64,000 bases of DNA from Thalassobacillus devorans MSP14 (GTDB lineage: Bacteria; Bacillota; Bacilli; Bacillales; Halobacillaceae), in assembly GCF_000496835.1 (NCBI RefSeq), contig NZ_KI543236.1:1530773-1594772 (forward strand), given 5' to 3'. This document shows positions 17,753 to 26,747 of this stretch, one piece after another. The notes below the pieces were generated by a model that ran no database searches, had not been told where the DNA came from, and was given only the letters and a program-made list of their open reading frames with translations. Position 1 is the first letter of the stretch. Every line of letters begins with the position of its first letter. The position numbers and the translations under genes were made by a program.

Positions 17753-19387
17753 TTACTGATCCTCTTCGCCCAGAACTTCTTCTGCAATGTTAACAGCGTG
17801 ATCTCCAATACGTTCCAGGTTACTGATTATATCCACAAAGACAATACCGGCTTGTCCAGAGCATAGTCCTTCATTTAAACGCAGGATATGCTTCTTACGA
17901 TAAGTTCGTTCCATCTGGTCAATTTTATCTTCTTTTTGGACCACAGCTAATGCTTCTTCACGATCCATTGTTTCAAGTGCTTTTGTTGCCTGTTTAACAG
18001 TCATCAAGGTTAAGTTGAACATGTCATTCAAATCCTCTTGTGCCTGCCCTGTAAGATCAACTTTATTTGAAACTTTATAATCGATGAGTTCTACAATGTT
18101 TTCAAAATGGTCCCCAATCCGTTCATAATCCCTTACTGAGTCAAGTAAAGCAGAGTGCTTTCTGCTATCCTCGTCAGTTAGTGGTGCTACAGATAGTTTG
18201 ACTAGATAATCAGTGATTTTTCTGTCTAGATTATTTAAAGCATCTTCAAACTGCAGGGCTATTTCAGCATGTTTCTGCTTCAGGTTATTGGAGTAACTGC
18301 CTGCCTCCTCCAGACCTTTGTATGCAAGTTCACCCATACGAAGAACTTCTTCTTTTGCCTGATCCAACGCAAGAGATGGTGATTGTTCAATAAAGATAGG
18401 ATCCAGATGCTGTGGCTTGGAATCAACAGCAGATTCCTCACCGGGAACAAGCTTAACCACAACCCATGCAAGAACTGCAATAAACGGGAATTGTAAAACC
18501 GTGTTCGCTATATTAAAAGATCCATGAGCAAAAGCTATCGTCATTTCCGGGTTAAGGTCAAGGGTACTTCTTAACCATTCCGTATACAGCGTAAAAGGCT
18601 TCAATAGCAACAGGAATAGTGTTGCCCCCAACAGGTTAAATATAACGTGGGTAAAGGCAGCCCTTCTCGCTCCCACACTAGCACCGATTGCAGCTAACAC
18701 CGCAGTGATGGTCGTACCAATATTATCACCGAATAAGACAGGCAAAGCGGCCTGTAAATCAATAAGGCCTTCACCGAAAAGCCCCTGAAGGATACCAATC
18801 GTTGCACTTGAGCTTTGTACGATGACTGTAAATACTGTACCAACAAGTACACCCAGTAACGGGTTTTGACTCATGTTGATAGTGAGTTCCTGGAATGCTT
18901 CGAGAGAACGAAGCGGCTTCATTCCTCCACTCATCATTTCAAGGCCGAAGAACAACGAACCCAAACCAAAGATTGTCTGTCCGACATACGTAACTTTTTT
19001 GTTTTTGAAGAAGAATATCAATAATGCACCTACGGCCAATATCGGTAAACCATATGCCTTGATATCAATCCCAATGATGAATGCTGTCATGGTTGTACCA
19101 ATGTTAGCACCCATAATGACCCCAATCGCTTGTCTGAAAGTCATAAATCCAGCGTTAACCAGTCCTACTGTCAGCACTGTAGTAGTTGAACTACTCTGCA
19201 GCAATGCAGTGGTTATCGCACCGGCAAGTACTCCCATAAAAGGATTTTTGGTAAACCGATCCAGCAAATTACGCAAGTTGTCCCCTGCTGTCTGTTGCAG
19301 ACCGTCCCCCATGTATTTCAGACCGAATAAGAAAATACCCAGACCGCCGATAAATTCAAATATCATCTTCTGAACATCGATTTCCAA
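17753..19387 (-). CDS. Na/Pi cotransporter family protein with C-terminal PhoU-like domain
   Basis: A polytopic membrane protein of about 544 residues. Two inverted Na/Pi-cotransporter repeats each carry the QSSS motif (ALLQSSSTTTVLTVGLVNAG and VIVQSSSATIGILQGLFGEG), plus GANIGTT and GDNIGTT. From about residue 330 the chain is helical and PhoU-like, with two ERIGDH motifs (RDYERIGDHFENI, SNLERIGDHAVNI). Related bacterial proteins move phosphate out or in with sodium. The start is probably TTG at 19387, because GAAGGGGTGG precedes it and family members begin at E-I/L-D-VQKMIFEF; the ATG at 19411 lacks a site. It complements the Pst importer 5.5 kb away. Transport direction is not readable. 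Confidence 0.93.
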   Translation of the reverse strand: MEIDVQKMIFEFIGGLGIFLFGLKYMGDGLQQTAGDNLRNLLDRFTKNPFMGVLAGAITTALLQSSSTTTVLTVGLVNAGFMTFRQAIGVIMGANIGTTMTAFIIGIDIKAYGLPILAVGALLIFFFKNKKVTYVGQTIFGLGSLFFGLEMMSGGMKPLRSLEAFQELTINMSQNPLLGVLVGTVFTVIVQSSSATIGILQGLFGEGLIDLQAALPVLFGDNIGTTITAVLAAIGASVGARRAAFTHVIFNLLGATLFLLLLKPFTLYTEWLRSTLDLNPEMTIAFAHGSFNIANTVLQFPFIAVLAWVVVKLVPGEESAVDSKPQHLDPIFIEQSPSLALDQAKEEVLRMGELAYKGLEEAGSYSNNLKQKHAEIALQFEDALNNLDRKITDYLVKLSVAPLTDEDSRKHSALLDSVRDYERIGDHFENIVELIDYKVSNKVDLTGQAQEDLNDMFNLTLMTVKQATKALETMDREEALAVVQKEDKIDQMERTYRKKHILRLNEGLCSGQAGIVFVDIISNLERIGDHAVNIAEEVLGEEDQ

Positions 19388-19591
19388 CGGTTGTCCACCC
19401 CTTCTTTTCATCCAAAGTTTTGTTTCTCTTTAAACACCTCTACCATTATTAATGACTTACGAAACATTTGTAAAGGAAAACCGTCAAATTTAACACTAAA
19501 TTTACATTCGGTTCATAATTAGATTTCTCTTGTCGATACCTGTTCCCTGTTTTAATATAAAGAAGGTAAGTAATCAAAGGAGAATAAGTTA

Positions 19592-20089
19592 ATGAGTAAA
19601 ACACGATTGTTGTTAAAAAGCTGTTACCATTTCAAACTGATCAGTGCTTTTCGTTTTCAACCGATCGGAAAAGCAATTGGTTATGTTTTCTTCTTAAGTT
19701 TAATCGTCTTATTACCGGTACTATTAAGCATGATTTCCACTACTTTATCTTCTCCCGGGGGAGACGCCGCAGGTATAATGAAAGGTATCTCAAGCGGTGT
19801 ATTTACAATCATCTTCCTGCCCTTTATCTATTTACTGATTTCTTTGTTATTATTCTGCAGTAGCGGCTTATTGGCTAGTATCGGTCTTGTCTATGTAAAA
19901 GTTTTGAACAAGCGAGCTGATTATAAGCAATTATGGAATATGAGTACCCTTTCTATTACGGCTCCCACCATAGTTTTAGTAGTAGTGGAATCCTTTTTCT
20001 GGTCAGTTTCTTCTATTATATTAATTTATATATTCGCAACCGCTGTCTATCTCTTTTTAAGTCTACGCTATTTACCCAAAATGAAATGA
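19592..20089 (+). CDS. DUF1189 family membrane protein, YqgB-like
   Basis: A 165-residue integral membrane protein with about four helices (residues roughly 28-48, 65-95, 118-140 and 142-158). The start SKTRLLLKSCYHFKLISAFR and the position next to yqfZ and ispG fit the DUF1189/YqgB group of Bacillaceae. No biochemical role is established for the family as far as I know. The ribosome site is CAAAGGAG. It is convergent with the NfeD-like gene; the two share a hairpin in the 21-nt gap. A function should not be assigned from this evidence. Confidence 0.75.
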   Translation: MSKTRLLLKSCYHFKLISAFRFQPIGKAIGYVFFLSLIVLLPVLLSMISTTLSSPGGDAAGIMKGISSGVFTIIFLPFIYLLISLLLFCSSGLLASIGLVYVKVLNKRADYKQLWNMSTLSITAPTIVLVVVESFFWSVSSIILIYIFATAVYLFLSLRYLPKMK

Positions 20090-20114
20090 CCCGCCAATTT
20101 TTCTTGCGGGTCAT
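20086..20114. terminator. Shared hairpin between convergent genes
   Basis: ATGACCCGC and GCGGGTCAT flank an 11-base loop. The stem overlaps both stop codons. T runs are weak on both sides, so termination efficiency is uncertain. Confidence 0.55.
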
Positions 20115-20755
20115 TGTGCATCATGATTTTGTTTTTTTGCCACCAATATCTTCGTTCCGTCCACCGCTTCTACAATAATTGTCGAACCTCTGTAAATCCA
20201 TTGACCGTTAGTGACAGCACTGTAATCTTTACCATTGATTTGCACCGTTCCCACCGGGCGCATATCCGTCTGTGCAACACCTTCTTCGTTTACAAGACTC
20301 TTATATTGTTCATTCATCGTATTATATCCAGCTTCTGTAGATAATTGATCAATTAAAGTGATTTTCGACCACATATCTCTTCTCTTAAAAGCTTTTAGAA
20401 AGAAGAGTGAACTTGCCCCACCTAAAACCACGCCAATTACGCCATATAAACCAGCGACCCAATTAGGTGAACTGAACCCTACTGCAACGATCATACACGC
20501 GGCACCGATCGTTGCTAATGTTCCATCATTAATTAATTTACCATCAATAACAATTAAAATGAGGCCGATCAGGTAAATCAACATCATCACGATGAACATA
20601 CTCGGCGAGAGAAAGGAGTAAAAATATACAGTGATAAACCCCAACCCTACTAGACCAAACAAACCCCGGGCATTTACAAGCAGTTCCCCAATCAAAAATA
20701 ACGTTCCAAAAAACGTTATTAGAAAACTTACCCAATCATTTTGCAGAATTCCCAT
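20111..20755 (-). CDS. Short NfeD-like membrane protein
   Basis: About 214 residues. The N-terminal half has four to five hydrophobic helices; the C-terminal 60 residues (LVNEEGVAQTDMRPVGTVQI then WIYRGSTIIVEAVDGTKILV) form the NfeD C-terminal OB-fold pattern. It lacks the ClpP-like protease domain found in the long NfeD at 46441. Short NfeD proteins usually partner with stomatin or flotillin proteins, but no flotillin gene is adjacent here. Position matches yqgC of B. subtilis, though I did not verify similarity. The start ATG at 20755 follows AAGGAGAGGG; an in-frame ATG at 20785 is the alternative. It is divergent from the yqfZ-like gene with a 127-nt gap. Confidence 0.8.
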   Translation of the reverse strand: MGILQNDWVSFLITFFGTLFLIGELLVNARGLFGLVGLGFITVYFYSFLSPSMFIVMMLIYLIGLILIVIDGKLINDGTLATIGAACMIVAVGFSSPNWVAGLYGVIGVVLGGASSLFFLKAFKRRDMWSKITLIDQLSTEAGYNTMNEQYKSLVNEEGVAQTDMRPVGTVQINGKDYSAVTNGQWIYRGSTIIVEAVDGTKILVAKKQNHDAQ

Positions 20756-20882
20756 GTTTACACGCCCTCTCCTTACTTTATTCATATATACGTATGAAAT
20801 ATAATATAAGTTTCAAAAAAGGAATGTTTTCGGTTTAAGGCGAATAGTACACATATGACATTTAATGGAGGTGACTGTCAGT

Positions 20883-21251
20883 GTGAAGAAAACAGGCTTA
20901 TTTATCTTAATCATACTGCTTTTAGCCAGCTTATACAAAGACTTGACGATCGGTACTACCATCAATCGTAGTGATTCAAATGACAAATTAAATACCACTG
21001 AAATCCCTCCACCTCCAAAAGCAGAAATAATCGAATCTCCATTACGTTATAACCAGAAAGTCCCAGTTAAAGTGAAAGCGGGTGACACGGTTCTTTCCAT
21101 CATGGAACAACTTCATAATGGGGAGTATTACCATCCCATGAAGGACATGCTTGACGATTTTCAACAATTGAACCCTGGAATTGACCCCTCTAAGCTTAAA
21201 ATTGATAAAGTATATTATTTTCCTTTATATGAAAAAGCTCAGTCAGAATAG
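20883..21251 (+). CDS. yqfZ: LysM-like membrane-anchored protein, YqfZ
   Basis: A 122-residue protein with one N-terminal helix (about residues 4-20), a Pro-rich linker (TTEIPPPPKAEI) and a single LysM-like domain: PVKVKAGDTVLSIMEQLHN with a later DFQQLNPGIDPSKLKIDKVY. This topology places a peptidoglycan- or chitin-type binding domain outside the membrane. B. subtilis yqfZ is next to ispG, as here. The GTG at 20883 follows TGGAGG; the in-frame ATG at 20865 has no ribosome site. Role unknown; in B. subtilis the gene is thought to be sporulation-linked, which the sequence here does not prove. Confidence 0.82.
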   Translation: MKKTGLFILIILLLASLYKDLTIGTTINRSDSNDKLNTTEIPPPPKAEIIESPLRYNQKVPVKVKAGDTVLSIMEQLHNGEYYHPMKDMLDDFQQLNPGIDPSKLKIDKVYYFPLYEKAQSE

Positions 21252-21356
21252 ATAATCTAAGTAATCTTACTTCTCATTTATCCGTTTAGGCCTTATAATG
21301 AAAGATGGTATAAAAAAATACCCTTCAATGTGAACAAACAAAGGAGCGTTTCACTT

Positions 21357-22451
21357 ATGGCAATTACGCATAGAAAAGATACCCGGCCAGTCAGAGTCGG
21401 CGATTTGATAATTGGTGGTTCGGACCAGGTTGTGGTTCAATCCATGACGACGACAAAAACCCATGATGTAGAAGCTACAGTAAATGAAATCCATCGGTTA
21501 GAAGAAGCCGGATGCCAAGTTGTAAGGGTAGCATGCCCAGATGATCGTGCTGCGGATGCCATCCCTGAAATTAAAAAACGTATCAACATTCCTCTTGTAG
21601 TAGATATTCACTTTGATTATAAAATGGCTTTAAAAGCAATCGAAGGCGGAGCAGATAAAATCCGGATCAATCCTGGAAATATCGGCCGACGCGAAAAAGT
21701 AGAAGCAGTAGTAAATGCCGCTAAAAAAAGAGGCATCCCTATTCGTATCGGGGTGAACGCCGGTTCGTTAGAAAAGCATATCCTTAAGAAATATGGCTAC
21801 CCAACTGCTGAGGGTATGGTAGAAAGCGCCTTACATCATATTAAAATTCTCGAGGACCTTGATTTTCATGATATTATTGTTTCCTTGAAAGCATCAGATG
21901 TTCAGCTGGCGATTGAAGCTTATACAAAAGCGGCGGAAGCCATCAAATACCCATTGCATCTTGGTATTACCGAATCCGGCACCCAATTTGCTGGTACTGT
22001 CAAAAGCGCAGCGGGTCTTGGTGCCATCTTAAGCAAAGGTATCGGCAGCACCTTGCGTATCTCGTTAAGTGCTGATCCGGTAGAAGAAGTCAAAGTCGGA
22101 CGGGAATTATTGAAATCATTCGGGCTGGCTGCCAACGCTGCCACCTTGATATCCTGCCCTACATGCGGCCGTATCGAAATCGATTTGATATCCATTGCGA
22201 ATGAAGTGGAAGAATATATCTCAACCATTAAAGCACCTATTAAAGTTGCTGTGCTTGGCTGCGCAGTTAATGGCCCAGGCGAAGCCCGTGAAGCTGATAT
22301 TGGAATTGCAGGTGCACGAGGCGAAGGATTGTTATTCCGGCACGGGGAAATCATTCGTAAAGTACCTGAAGATATCATGGTAGAAGAATTGAAAAAAGAA
22401 GTCGATAAACTTGCCGAAGAGCATTATAAAAAACAAAAGCAGGAAGCATAA
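21357..22451 (+). CDS. ispG: 4-hydroxy-3-methylbut-2-enyl diphosphate synthase (flavodoxin/ferredoxin)
   Basis: Penultimate enzyme of the MEP isoprenoid pathway: reduces MEcPP to HMBPP with a [4Fe-4S] cluster. The 364-residue form is the two-domain bacterial type. TIM-barrel motifs include [20 protein letters not shown] (N-terminal) and [13 protein letters not shown]. The cluster is bound by the three Cys of ISCPTCGR and [11 protein letters not shown], with the nearby Glu as fourth ligand. The ATG at 21357 lies ten bases from AAAGGAG; the GTG at 21330 overlaps no signal. It has its own terminator. The partner ispH is 4.3 kb downstream on the same strand. Confidence 0.97.
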   Translation: MAITHRKDTRPVRVGDLIIGGSDQVVVQSMTTTKTHDVEATVNEIHRLEEAGCQVVRVACPDDRAADAIPEIKKRINIPLVVDIHFDYKMALKAIEGGADKIRINPGNIGRREKVEAVVNAAKKRGIPIRIGVNAGSLEKHILKKYGYPTAEGMVESALHHIKILEDLDFHDIIVSLKASDVQLAIEAYTKAAEAIKYPLHLGITESGTQFAGTVKSAAGLGAILSKGIGSTLRISLSADPVEEVKVGRELLKSFGLAANAATLISCPTCGRIEIDLISIANEVEEYISTIKAPIKVAVLGCAVNGPGEAREADIGIAGARGEGLLFRHGEIIRKVPEDIMVEELKKEVDKLAEEHYKKQKQEA

Positions 22452-22452
22452 T

Positions 22453-22485
22453 AAAGTGAGCCCATTTTTTGGGCTCACTTTTGAT
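22453..22485 (+). terminator. ispG terminator
   Basis: AAAGTGAGCCC and GGGCTCACTTT flank a T-rich loop and are followed by TTGATTT. It starts two bases after the ispG stop codon. Confidence 0.9.
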
Positions 22486-22514
22486 TTACAGGCGCTTACT
22501 TTAGCTGTTCCCAA

Positions 22515-22922
22515 CTAAAATGGGTTGAAGAAAAGCGACAAGAGAATCGAAGCCACACCAATAAATATCGCAGTGTTGCCCAAGGTTTCGGCTCCTCTTC
22601 TCCTTGAGATGAATCCAAGTACAATCCCTGCTCCACCTAAAAGGATGGGAGCGAAGAATAAAGATATCCCTGCAAGTATCAGAGCTAACCAGCCCATGCC
22701 GGTTTTTACATCTGTTTGCATGTCTGTCTCTTGTTCTTCAGATTTTATGGTTTCATTTGGACTCATCGCAAGTTCTTGCGCATACTCTTCTTTATAATCC
22801 TGTTCCTGGTAAGGCTCGTCATGATAAACCAGCCCCTGCTTTTCTTCTTGCATATCGTCATCTCCATAATGAGGTCCTCGTTCTACCTCATCATAGGTTG
22901 AGCGCTTGTTGGAATCATCCAT
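22515..22922 (-). CDS. Small membrane protein with acidic head, YqfX-like
   Basis: 135 residues. The first 75 are hydrophilic and acidic (EVERGPHYGDDDMQEEKQ), without Cys. Two hydrophobic segments follow (about 76-98 and 112-132) separated by the basic loop GFISRRRGAETLG; the pattern resembles DUF4190-type tail-anchored proteins. The site next to ispG corresponds to B. subtilis yqfX, an unknown gene; the assignment rests on position and shape. The ribosome site is GAGGGTG five bases from the ATG. It is convergent with ispG. Confidence 0.75.
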   Translation of the reverse strand: MDDSNKRSTYDEVERGPHYGDDDMQEEKQGLVYHDEPYQEQDYKEEYAQELAMSPNETIKSEEQETDMQTDVKTGMGWLALILAGISLFFAPILLGGAGIVLGFISRRRGAETLGNTAIFIGVASILLSLFFNPF

Positions 22923-23016
22923 TTTAACACCCTCGCTTTCTTTATGGAGATTCCTTTATATTGTCTGCAGGTTCTCAGTAAACTTACGAGGTAATAATTA
23001 CATGACGATGAAGTAA

Positions 23017-23063
23017 ACAAAAAACGTTATGGGACAGGTCAAATCCTTTCCCATAACGTTTTT
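23017..23063 (-). terminator. Terminator of the transglycosylase gene
   Basis: AACGTTATGGG and CCCATAACGTT flank a 16-base loop, with A and T tracts on both sides, two bases from the stop codon at 23065. Confidence 0.9.
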
Positions 23064-23064
23064 A

Positions 23065-23772
23065 TCAATTTGCTGAAGCTAAAGTTGGATGCGTTTCTGC
23101 ATTTTCCTGTATTTCCACTGCATACCAGCTTCTTGCGTGACCGTTCTTTTCCTTATAATTTTCTAAGCCACCCATTCCACGGTGATACGCCGTCAATGCT
23201 TCATTCCAATTACCATATTTTCCATGAAGGTAATCCAGGTATATCATCGATAATTGCATAGAATAGTACGGGTCGAATAATAATTCATCTTTATATGGAA
23301 GTCCTCCCATATCTGCAATCCATGGGGCAGTGTTTTTCATAAACTGTGCCATCCCATAGGCTCGTCCATATTTCGTAGGAGGCCCAACCAATTCCGGATT
23401 GAACGTATCTCCTGTCTCCACTTTTAATAATTCATAAACCAGAAATGGATCTATTTCATAACGTTCTGCTTCTCTGACAAGAAACATGGCCCATGATTTT
23501 TTGAACCTTCCCCCGCTCTCTTCCACTAAACGCTGTGCTGCCAATTCCATCTTGTGCCATTCATAATATCCTTCGTCAATCTTTTGTGATTTTTTTGGCG
23601 TGGCTGACAGAGCGCTGTCTGCAGCGATTTTTTCCTTCGTTTCTTCTTCTGCGGAATTTTTACCTTCTGCAGTAGTCTTTGTATCATCCTTCAAAATATG
23701 GGTAACAAAAAAGAATAAGCCGACAAGGAGCACGGTTGCTCCAATTTGGAACATTATCTTTAATGATTTCAT
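23065..23772 (-). CDS. Lytic transglycosylase (SLT domain), membrane anchored
   Basis: 235 residues with one N-terminal helix (about 6-27) and an acidic/charged linker. The SLT fold follows from about residue 95: VYELLKVETGDTFNP contains the catalytic Glu in the ELLKVE context, followed by AYGMAQFMKNTAPWIAD and the NWNEALTAYHRGMGG motif. Such enzymes cut the glycan strands of peptidoglycan at the MurNAc-GlcNAc bond by a non-hydrolytic reaction. The ATG at 23772 has AAGGAG; an in-frame ATG at 23835 is less likely. The yqfU and zur genes that lie in this interval in B. subtilis are absent, so this gene is a local replacement or insertion. Confidence 0.9.
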   Translation of the reverse strand: MKSLKIMFQIGATVLLVGLFFFVTHILKDDTKTTAEGKNSAEEETKEKIAADSALSATPKKSQKIDEGYYEWHKMELAAQRLVEESGGRFKKSWAMFLVREAERYEIDPFLVYELLKVETGDTFNPELVGPPTKYGRAYGMAQFMKNTAPWIADMGGLPYKDELLFDPYYSMQLSMIYLDYLHGKYGNWNEALTAYHRGMGGLENYKEKNGHARSWYAVEIQENAETHPTLASAN

Positions 23773-23958
23773 TACTTCACTCCTTATAATGAGTACAAAT
23801 TCTGTTTCAATACAATAGAGAAATGGACTCATCAACCGATACTAACGGACCAGTTGCCAGAAAGCAATTGATAAGCGCTATATTCCTGAACTTACCATTC
23901 ACGTTTCCATTATGTAGGAATAAGTTGTAAAGAGTATTCGTCTCGAGGAGGCTTAGCT

Positions 23959-24243
23959 ATGAAAGATATGGCACAACATATCATTACCCAAAAATTAAAG
24001 CAGTTAACCACAAGAGATATATTAAAATATAGTGAAAAGTTCGGCATACAGATCACCAGGCAGGAAGCTGACCAAATCATCAAAGAATTGAAATACAATA
24101 ATTTCAATCCACTAAACGCCGGTGAACGCATGACTATGTTAAAAAAGTTAGCAGCTATAACCAGTCCTGATACAGCAAAGAAGGTCAATCGTATTCTTCA
24201 TCAAATGGCGAAAGAATATGGTGTTAGTCACTTACTTAAGTGA
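23959..24243 (+). CDS. yqfT: DUF2624 family protein YqfT
   Basis: 94-residue cytosolic, mostly helical basic protein. It begins MKDMAQHIITQKLKQLTTRD, with the conserved GIQITRQEADQII and NAGERMTMLKKLAAITS segments that mark the DUF2624 family. The family is small, restricted to Bacillaceae and without established function. The ribosome site is GAGGAGG. It faces nfo across a strong shared terminator. In B. subtilis yqfT also lies next to nfo (yqfS), so position supports the name. Confidence 0.85.
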   Translation: MKDMAQHIITQKLKQLTTRDILKYSEKFGIQITRQEADQIIKELKYNNFNPLNAGERMTMLKKLAAITSPDTAKKVNRILHQMAKEYGVSHLLK

Positions 24244-24246
24244 ATT

Positions 24247-24287
24247 AAAAGCGCACCGCCCTCACAGGATGGGGGCGGTGCGCTTTT
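24247..24287. terminator. Bidirectional terminator between yqfT and nfo
   Basis: AAAAGCGCACCGCCC and GGGCGGTGCGCTTTT form a 15-bp perfect stem flanked by A and T tracts. It serves both convergent genes. Confidence 0.95.
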
Positions 24288-24288
24288 G

Positions 24289-25182
24289 TTACTGCTGCAT
24301 GATTTTATCCTTTAATTCCTTATCAAAGGCTTTAGCTTTCAACATCTCAATTTCAAATTTATAGGGAGGTTTCTTATTTTTCTTATCTTCTCCTACATAT
24401 GGAGTTTCAAGAATTTTAGGCAAATCTTTCAATTGGGGATGATGGACGACATAACTTAATGCATCAAAACCAATATGACCAAATCCAATGTTTTCATGAC
24501 GGTCTTTAGCTGCCCCACGTTCATTTTTGCTATCATTTACATGAATAACTTTCAAACGATCCAATCCGATAACCTTATCGAATTCTTCAAGGACACCGTC
24601 GAAATCATTGACCACATCATACCCTGCATCATGGATGTGGCATGTATCGAGGCAGATGGATAATTTATCGTTTAGCTCTACTCCATCAATAATCTTTGCT
24701 AATTCCTCAAAAGTCCGCCCGCATTCTGAACCTTTACCTGCCATTGTTTCTAAAGCAATCTGGGCTTTTTGGTCTTTGTGAAGGACTTCATTTAAACCAG
24801 ATATGATTTTGTCTATCCCCTGGTCTGTGCCTGCACCAACATGAGAGCCAGGATGTAATACGATCTGATCGGCACCGATGGCTTCTGTTCTTTGAATTTC
24901 ATTTCTTAAGAAGTCGACACCCAGTTGAAAGGTTTCCGGCTTTGTCGTATTACCTACATTGATAATATAAGGAGCGTGAACAACAATGTCCCCAATATCA
25001 TGCGCTCGCATATGTTCCATACCAGCTTCAATATTCAATTCTTCTATCGGCCTTCTACGTGTATTTTGCGGAGCACCTGTATAGATCATAAATGTATTTG
25101 AGCCATAGGATGCAGCCTCCTCACTTGCCCCTAACAACATTTTTTTCCCTTTCATTGACACGTGTGAACCAATCTTCACCAT
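24289..25182 (-). CDS. nfo: Endonuclease IV
   Basis: Zn-dependent AP endonuclease of base excision repair (297 residues, TIM barrel). Three family signatures are readable: [14 protein letters not shown] (metal-binding His), [18 protein letters not shown] (metal-ligand Glu), and [13 protein letters not shown], followed by [20 protein letters not shown]. In sporulating Bacillus it repairs AP sites in the spore chromosome. A GTG/ATG choice is not needed: the ATG at 25182 has AGAGGTG. It is followed by a strong terminator and lies downstream of cshB by 24 nt, so it is probably co-transcribed with cshB. Confidence 0.97.
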   Translation of the reverse strand: MVKIGSHVSMKGKKMLLGASEEAASYGSNTFMIYTGAPQNTRRRPIEELNIEAGMEHMRAHDIGDIVVHAPYIINVGNTTKPETFQLGVDFLRNEIQRTEAIGADQIVLHPGSHVGAGTDQGIDKIISGLNEVLHKDQKAQIALETMAGKGSECGRTFEELAKIIDGVELNDKLSICLDTCHIHDAGYDVVNDFDGVLEEFDKVIGLDRLKVIHVNDSKNERGAAKDRHENIGFGHIGFDALSYVVHHPQLKDLPKILETPYVGEDKKNKKPPYKFEIEMLKAKAFDKELKDKIMQQ

Positions 25183-25206
25183 ATTTCTACACCTCTGTCA
25201 TCAATA

Positions 25207-26526
25207 TTATTTCTTCTTAAAATTATTTCTCTTTAGTTTTTTTATGTTTTTTTCTGCTTGCTTCTTCATTTTCTTTTTGTACCCAGGCTTTACTTTTTTC
25301 GGTTTTTTCACCATATTCCATGCCTGTTTTTCCATGGTCGATTCCTGTGTTTTTTCACGTTTTTGACGTTCATTGTAGGCTTTTACTTCTTTCCATTCTC
25401 CATTACGGATATCATAATAATCGAAGGTAAGCCCTTTTTTCTCTAAACGCTGGACCAACGGAAGATCGTAATCGTTAAACAGGTTGATCGCTGTGCCTTC
25501 CAGACCTGCGCGGGCTGTCCGGCCGACACGGTGGATATAGAACTCTTCTTCCTTAGGCATCTGGGCATTAATGACATGGCTGACCCCTTGAATATCTATT
25601 CCACGGGAAGCAAGGTCCGTTGCAACAATATATTGATAGCGCAAGCTTTGTAATTCTTTCAACATCCTTTTTCGTTCCCTGGGAGACAGTCCCCCATGGA
25701 TGACCCCGACTTCCAGCCCTTTTTCTTGCAATTCCTCTGCAAGTCGATCTGCATGTTCTTTTCCATTCGTGAATATAATTGCCAGGTAAGGCTGGATCAC
25801 CTTAGAAATATTTATGATCATTTCGGAAGGTGAGCGATGTCGTAACGGAATCATTCGGTGTTCCATTAATTCCGGCGAAGGTTTTTCATCTTGAATATGA
25901 ATATACGTTGGGTTATCCAGATATTTTTTCAAAAAAGGCTGAAGCCGTTCAGGTATAGTCGCTGAAAATACCAATAGCTGGACTTCAGGTTTCATCCGGA
26001 TAAGTATCTGATCGACCTCGTCGATAAAACCTAAATCAAGCATCAAATCAGCTTCATCTAATACAAAAGCGCTTGCCTGGTACAAATCCAGCGCTTCTTC
26101 TTTTACGAGATCCAATATACGTCCTGGCGTTCCTACCACAATGTGTGGAGGCTCTTTTAATTTTTCCACTGTTTTCTGCTTATCTGTTCCACCGATAAGC
26201 AGCTTCGCTCTCCAGCGATGGTCTTTTTCTGCGAAATGGATACTCTTACGGACTTCATCATAAATTTGGATAGCCAGCTCCCGGGTGGGAGCTGTAATAA
26301 CAAATTGAACATGATTTTTTGTTTCATCTAACTTATTAATCAAGGGCAATAAATAGGCATGTGTTTTTCCCGAACCTGTATGGGACTGGCCGATGATACT
26401 CTCTCCTCGTAAAGCGGCGGGTATAACCTGCTGCTGAATGGGGGTGGGCTCGATAAATCCGTACTTAGATATAATATCACTGACTACCGGATGGATAGCG
26501 AACTGATTGAACTCATGACTTTTCAT
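25207..26526 (-). CDS. cshB: DEAD-box ATP-dependent RNA helicase CshB
   Basis: An RNA helicase of 439 residues associated with cold adaptation and RNA turnover in Bacillus. The Q-motif (FIEPTPIQQQVIPAAL), motif I GQSHTGSGKT, Ia PTRELA, Ib TPGRI, II DEAD, III SAT, V IVATDLASRGID and VI HRVGRTARAG are in order. A Lys-rich tail of 70 residues (KKPKKVKPGYKKKMKKQAEK) likely binds RNA. The ATG at 26526 has AAAAAGGAG. The 5' leader holds a 20-nt hairpin and a candidate promoter at 26598; nfo lies just downstream. Confidence 0.97.
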   Translation of the reverse strand: MKSHEFNQFAIHPVVSDIISKYGFIEPTPIQQQVIPAALRGESIIGQSHTGSGKTHAYLLPLINKLDETKNHVQFVITAPTRELAIQIYDEVRKSIHFAEKDHRWRAKLLIGGTDKQKTVEKLKEPPHIVVGTPGRILDLVKEEALDLYQASAFVLDEADLMLDLGFIDEVDQILIRMKPEVQLLVFSATIPERLQPFLKKYLDNPTYIHIQDEKPSPELMEHRMIPLRHRSPSEMIINISKVIQPYLAIIFTNGKEHADRLAEELQEKGLEVGVIHGGLSPRERKRMLKELQSLRYQYIVATDLASRGIDIQGVSHVINAQMPKEEEFYIHRVGRTARAGLEGTAINLFNDYDLPLVQRLEKKGLTFDYYDIRNGEWKEVKAYNERQKREKTQESTMEKQAWNMVKKPKKVKPGYKKKMKKQAEKNIKKLKRNNFKKK

Positions 26527-26550
26527 ATAATTACTCCTTTTTATAAACAA

Positions 26551-26570
26551 GTTCAGCGCTCACGCTGAAC
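26551..26570 (-). promoter_or_regulatory. Hairpin in the cshB leader
   Basis: GTTCAGCG/CGCTGAAC around a CTCA loop, 25 nt before the cshB ATG. On the minus strand it is followed by TTGTTTAT. A TATAAT box at 26598-26603 (minus strand) puts it in the leader. It may be a stabiliser or attenuator. Confidence 0.55.
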
Positions 26571-26645
26571 TTTGCAGGTAAAAAAACTTCCTTCCTCATT
26601 ATAGTAGACACAGACAACAATTGCACGCTTATAAACATCTCTTCT

Positions 26646-26674
26646 TTGTCATCTTCAACTTTTCCCTTTATAAT
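26646..26674 (+). promoter_or_regulatory. ispH promoter (sigma-A type)
   Basis: TTGTCA and TATAAT separated by 17 bp, ending 73 nt before the ispH start codon. Confidence 0.7.
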
Positions 26675-26747
26675 GAAATTGATGCACGAAAAGATGATGC
26701 ATGTAAAGATAATGAATTATTTTATTTCAGAGGGGGAACCAACCAGC

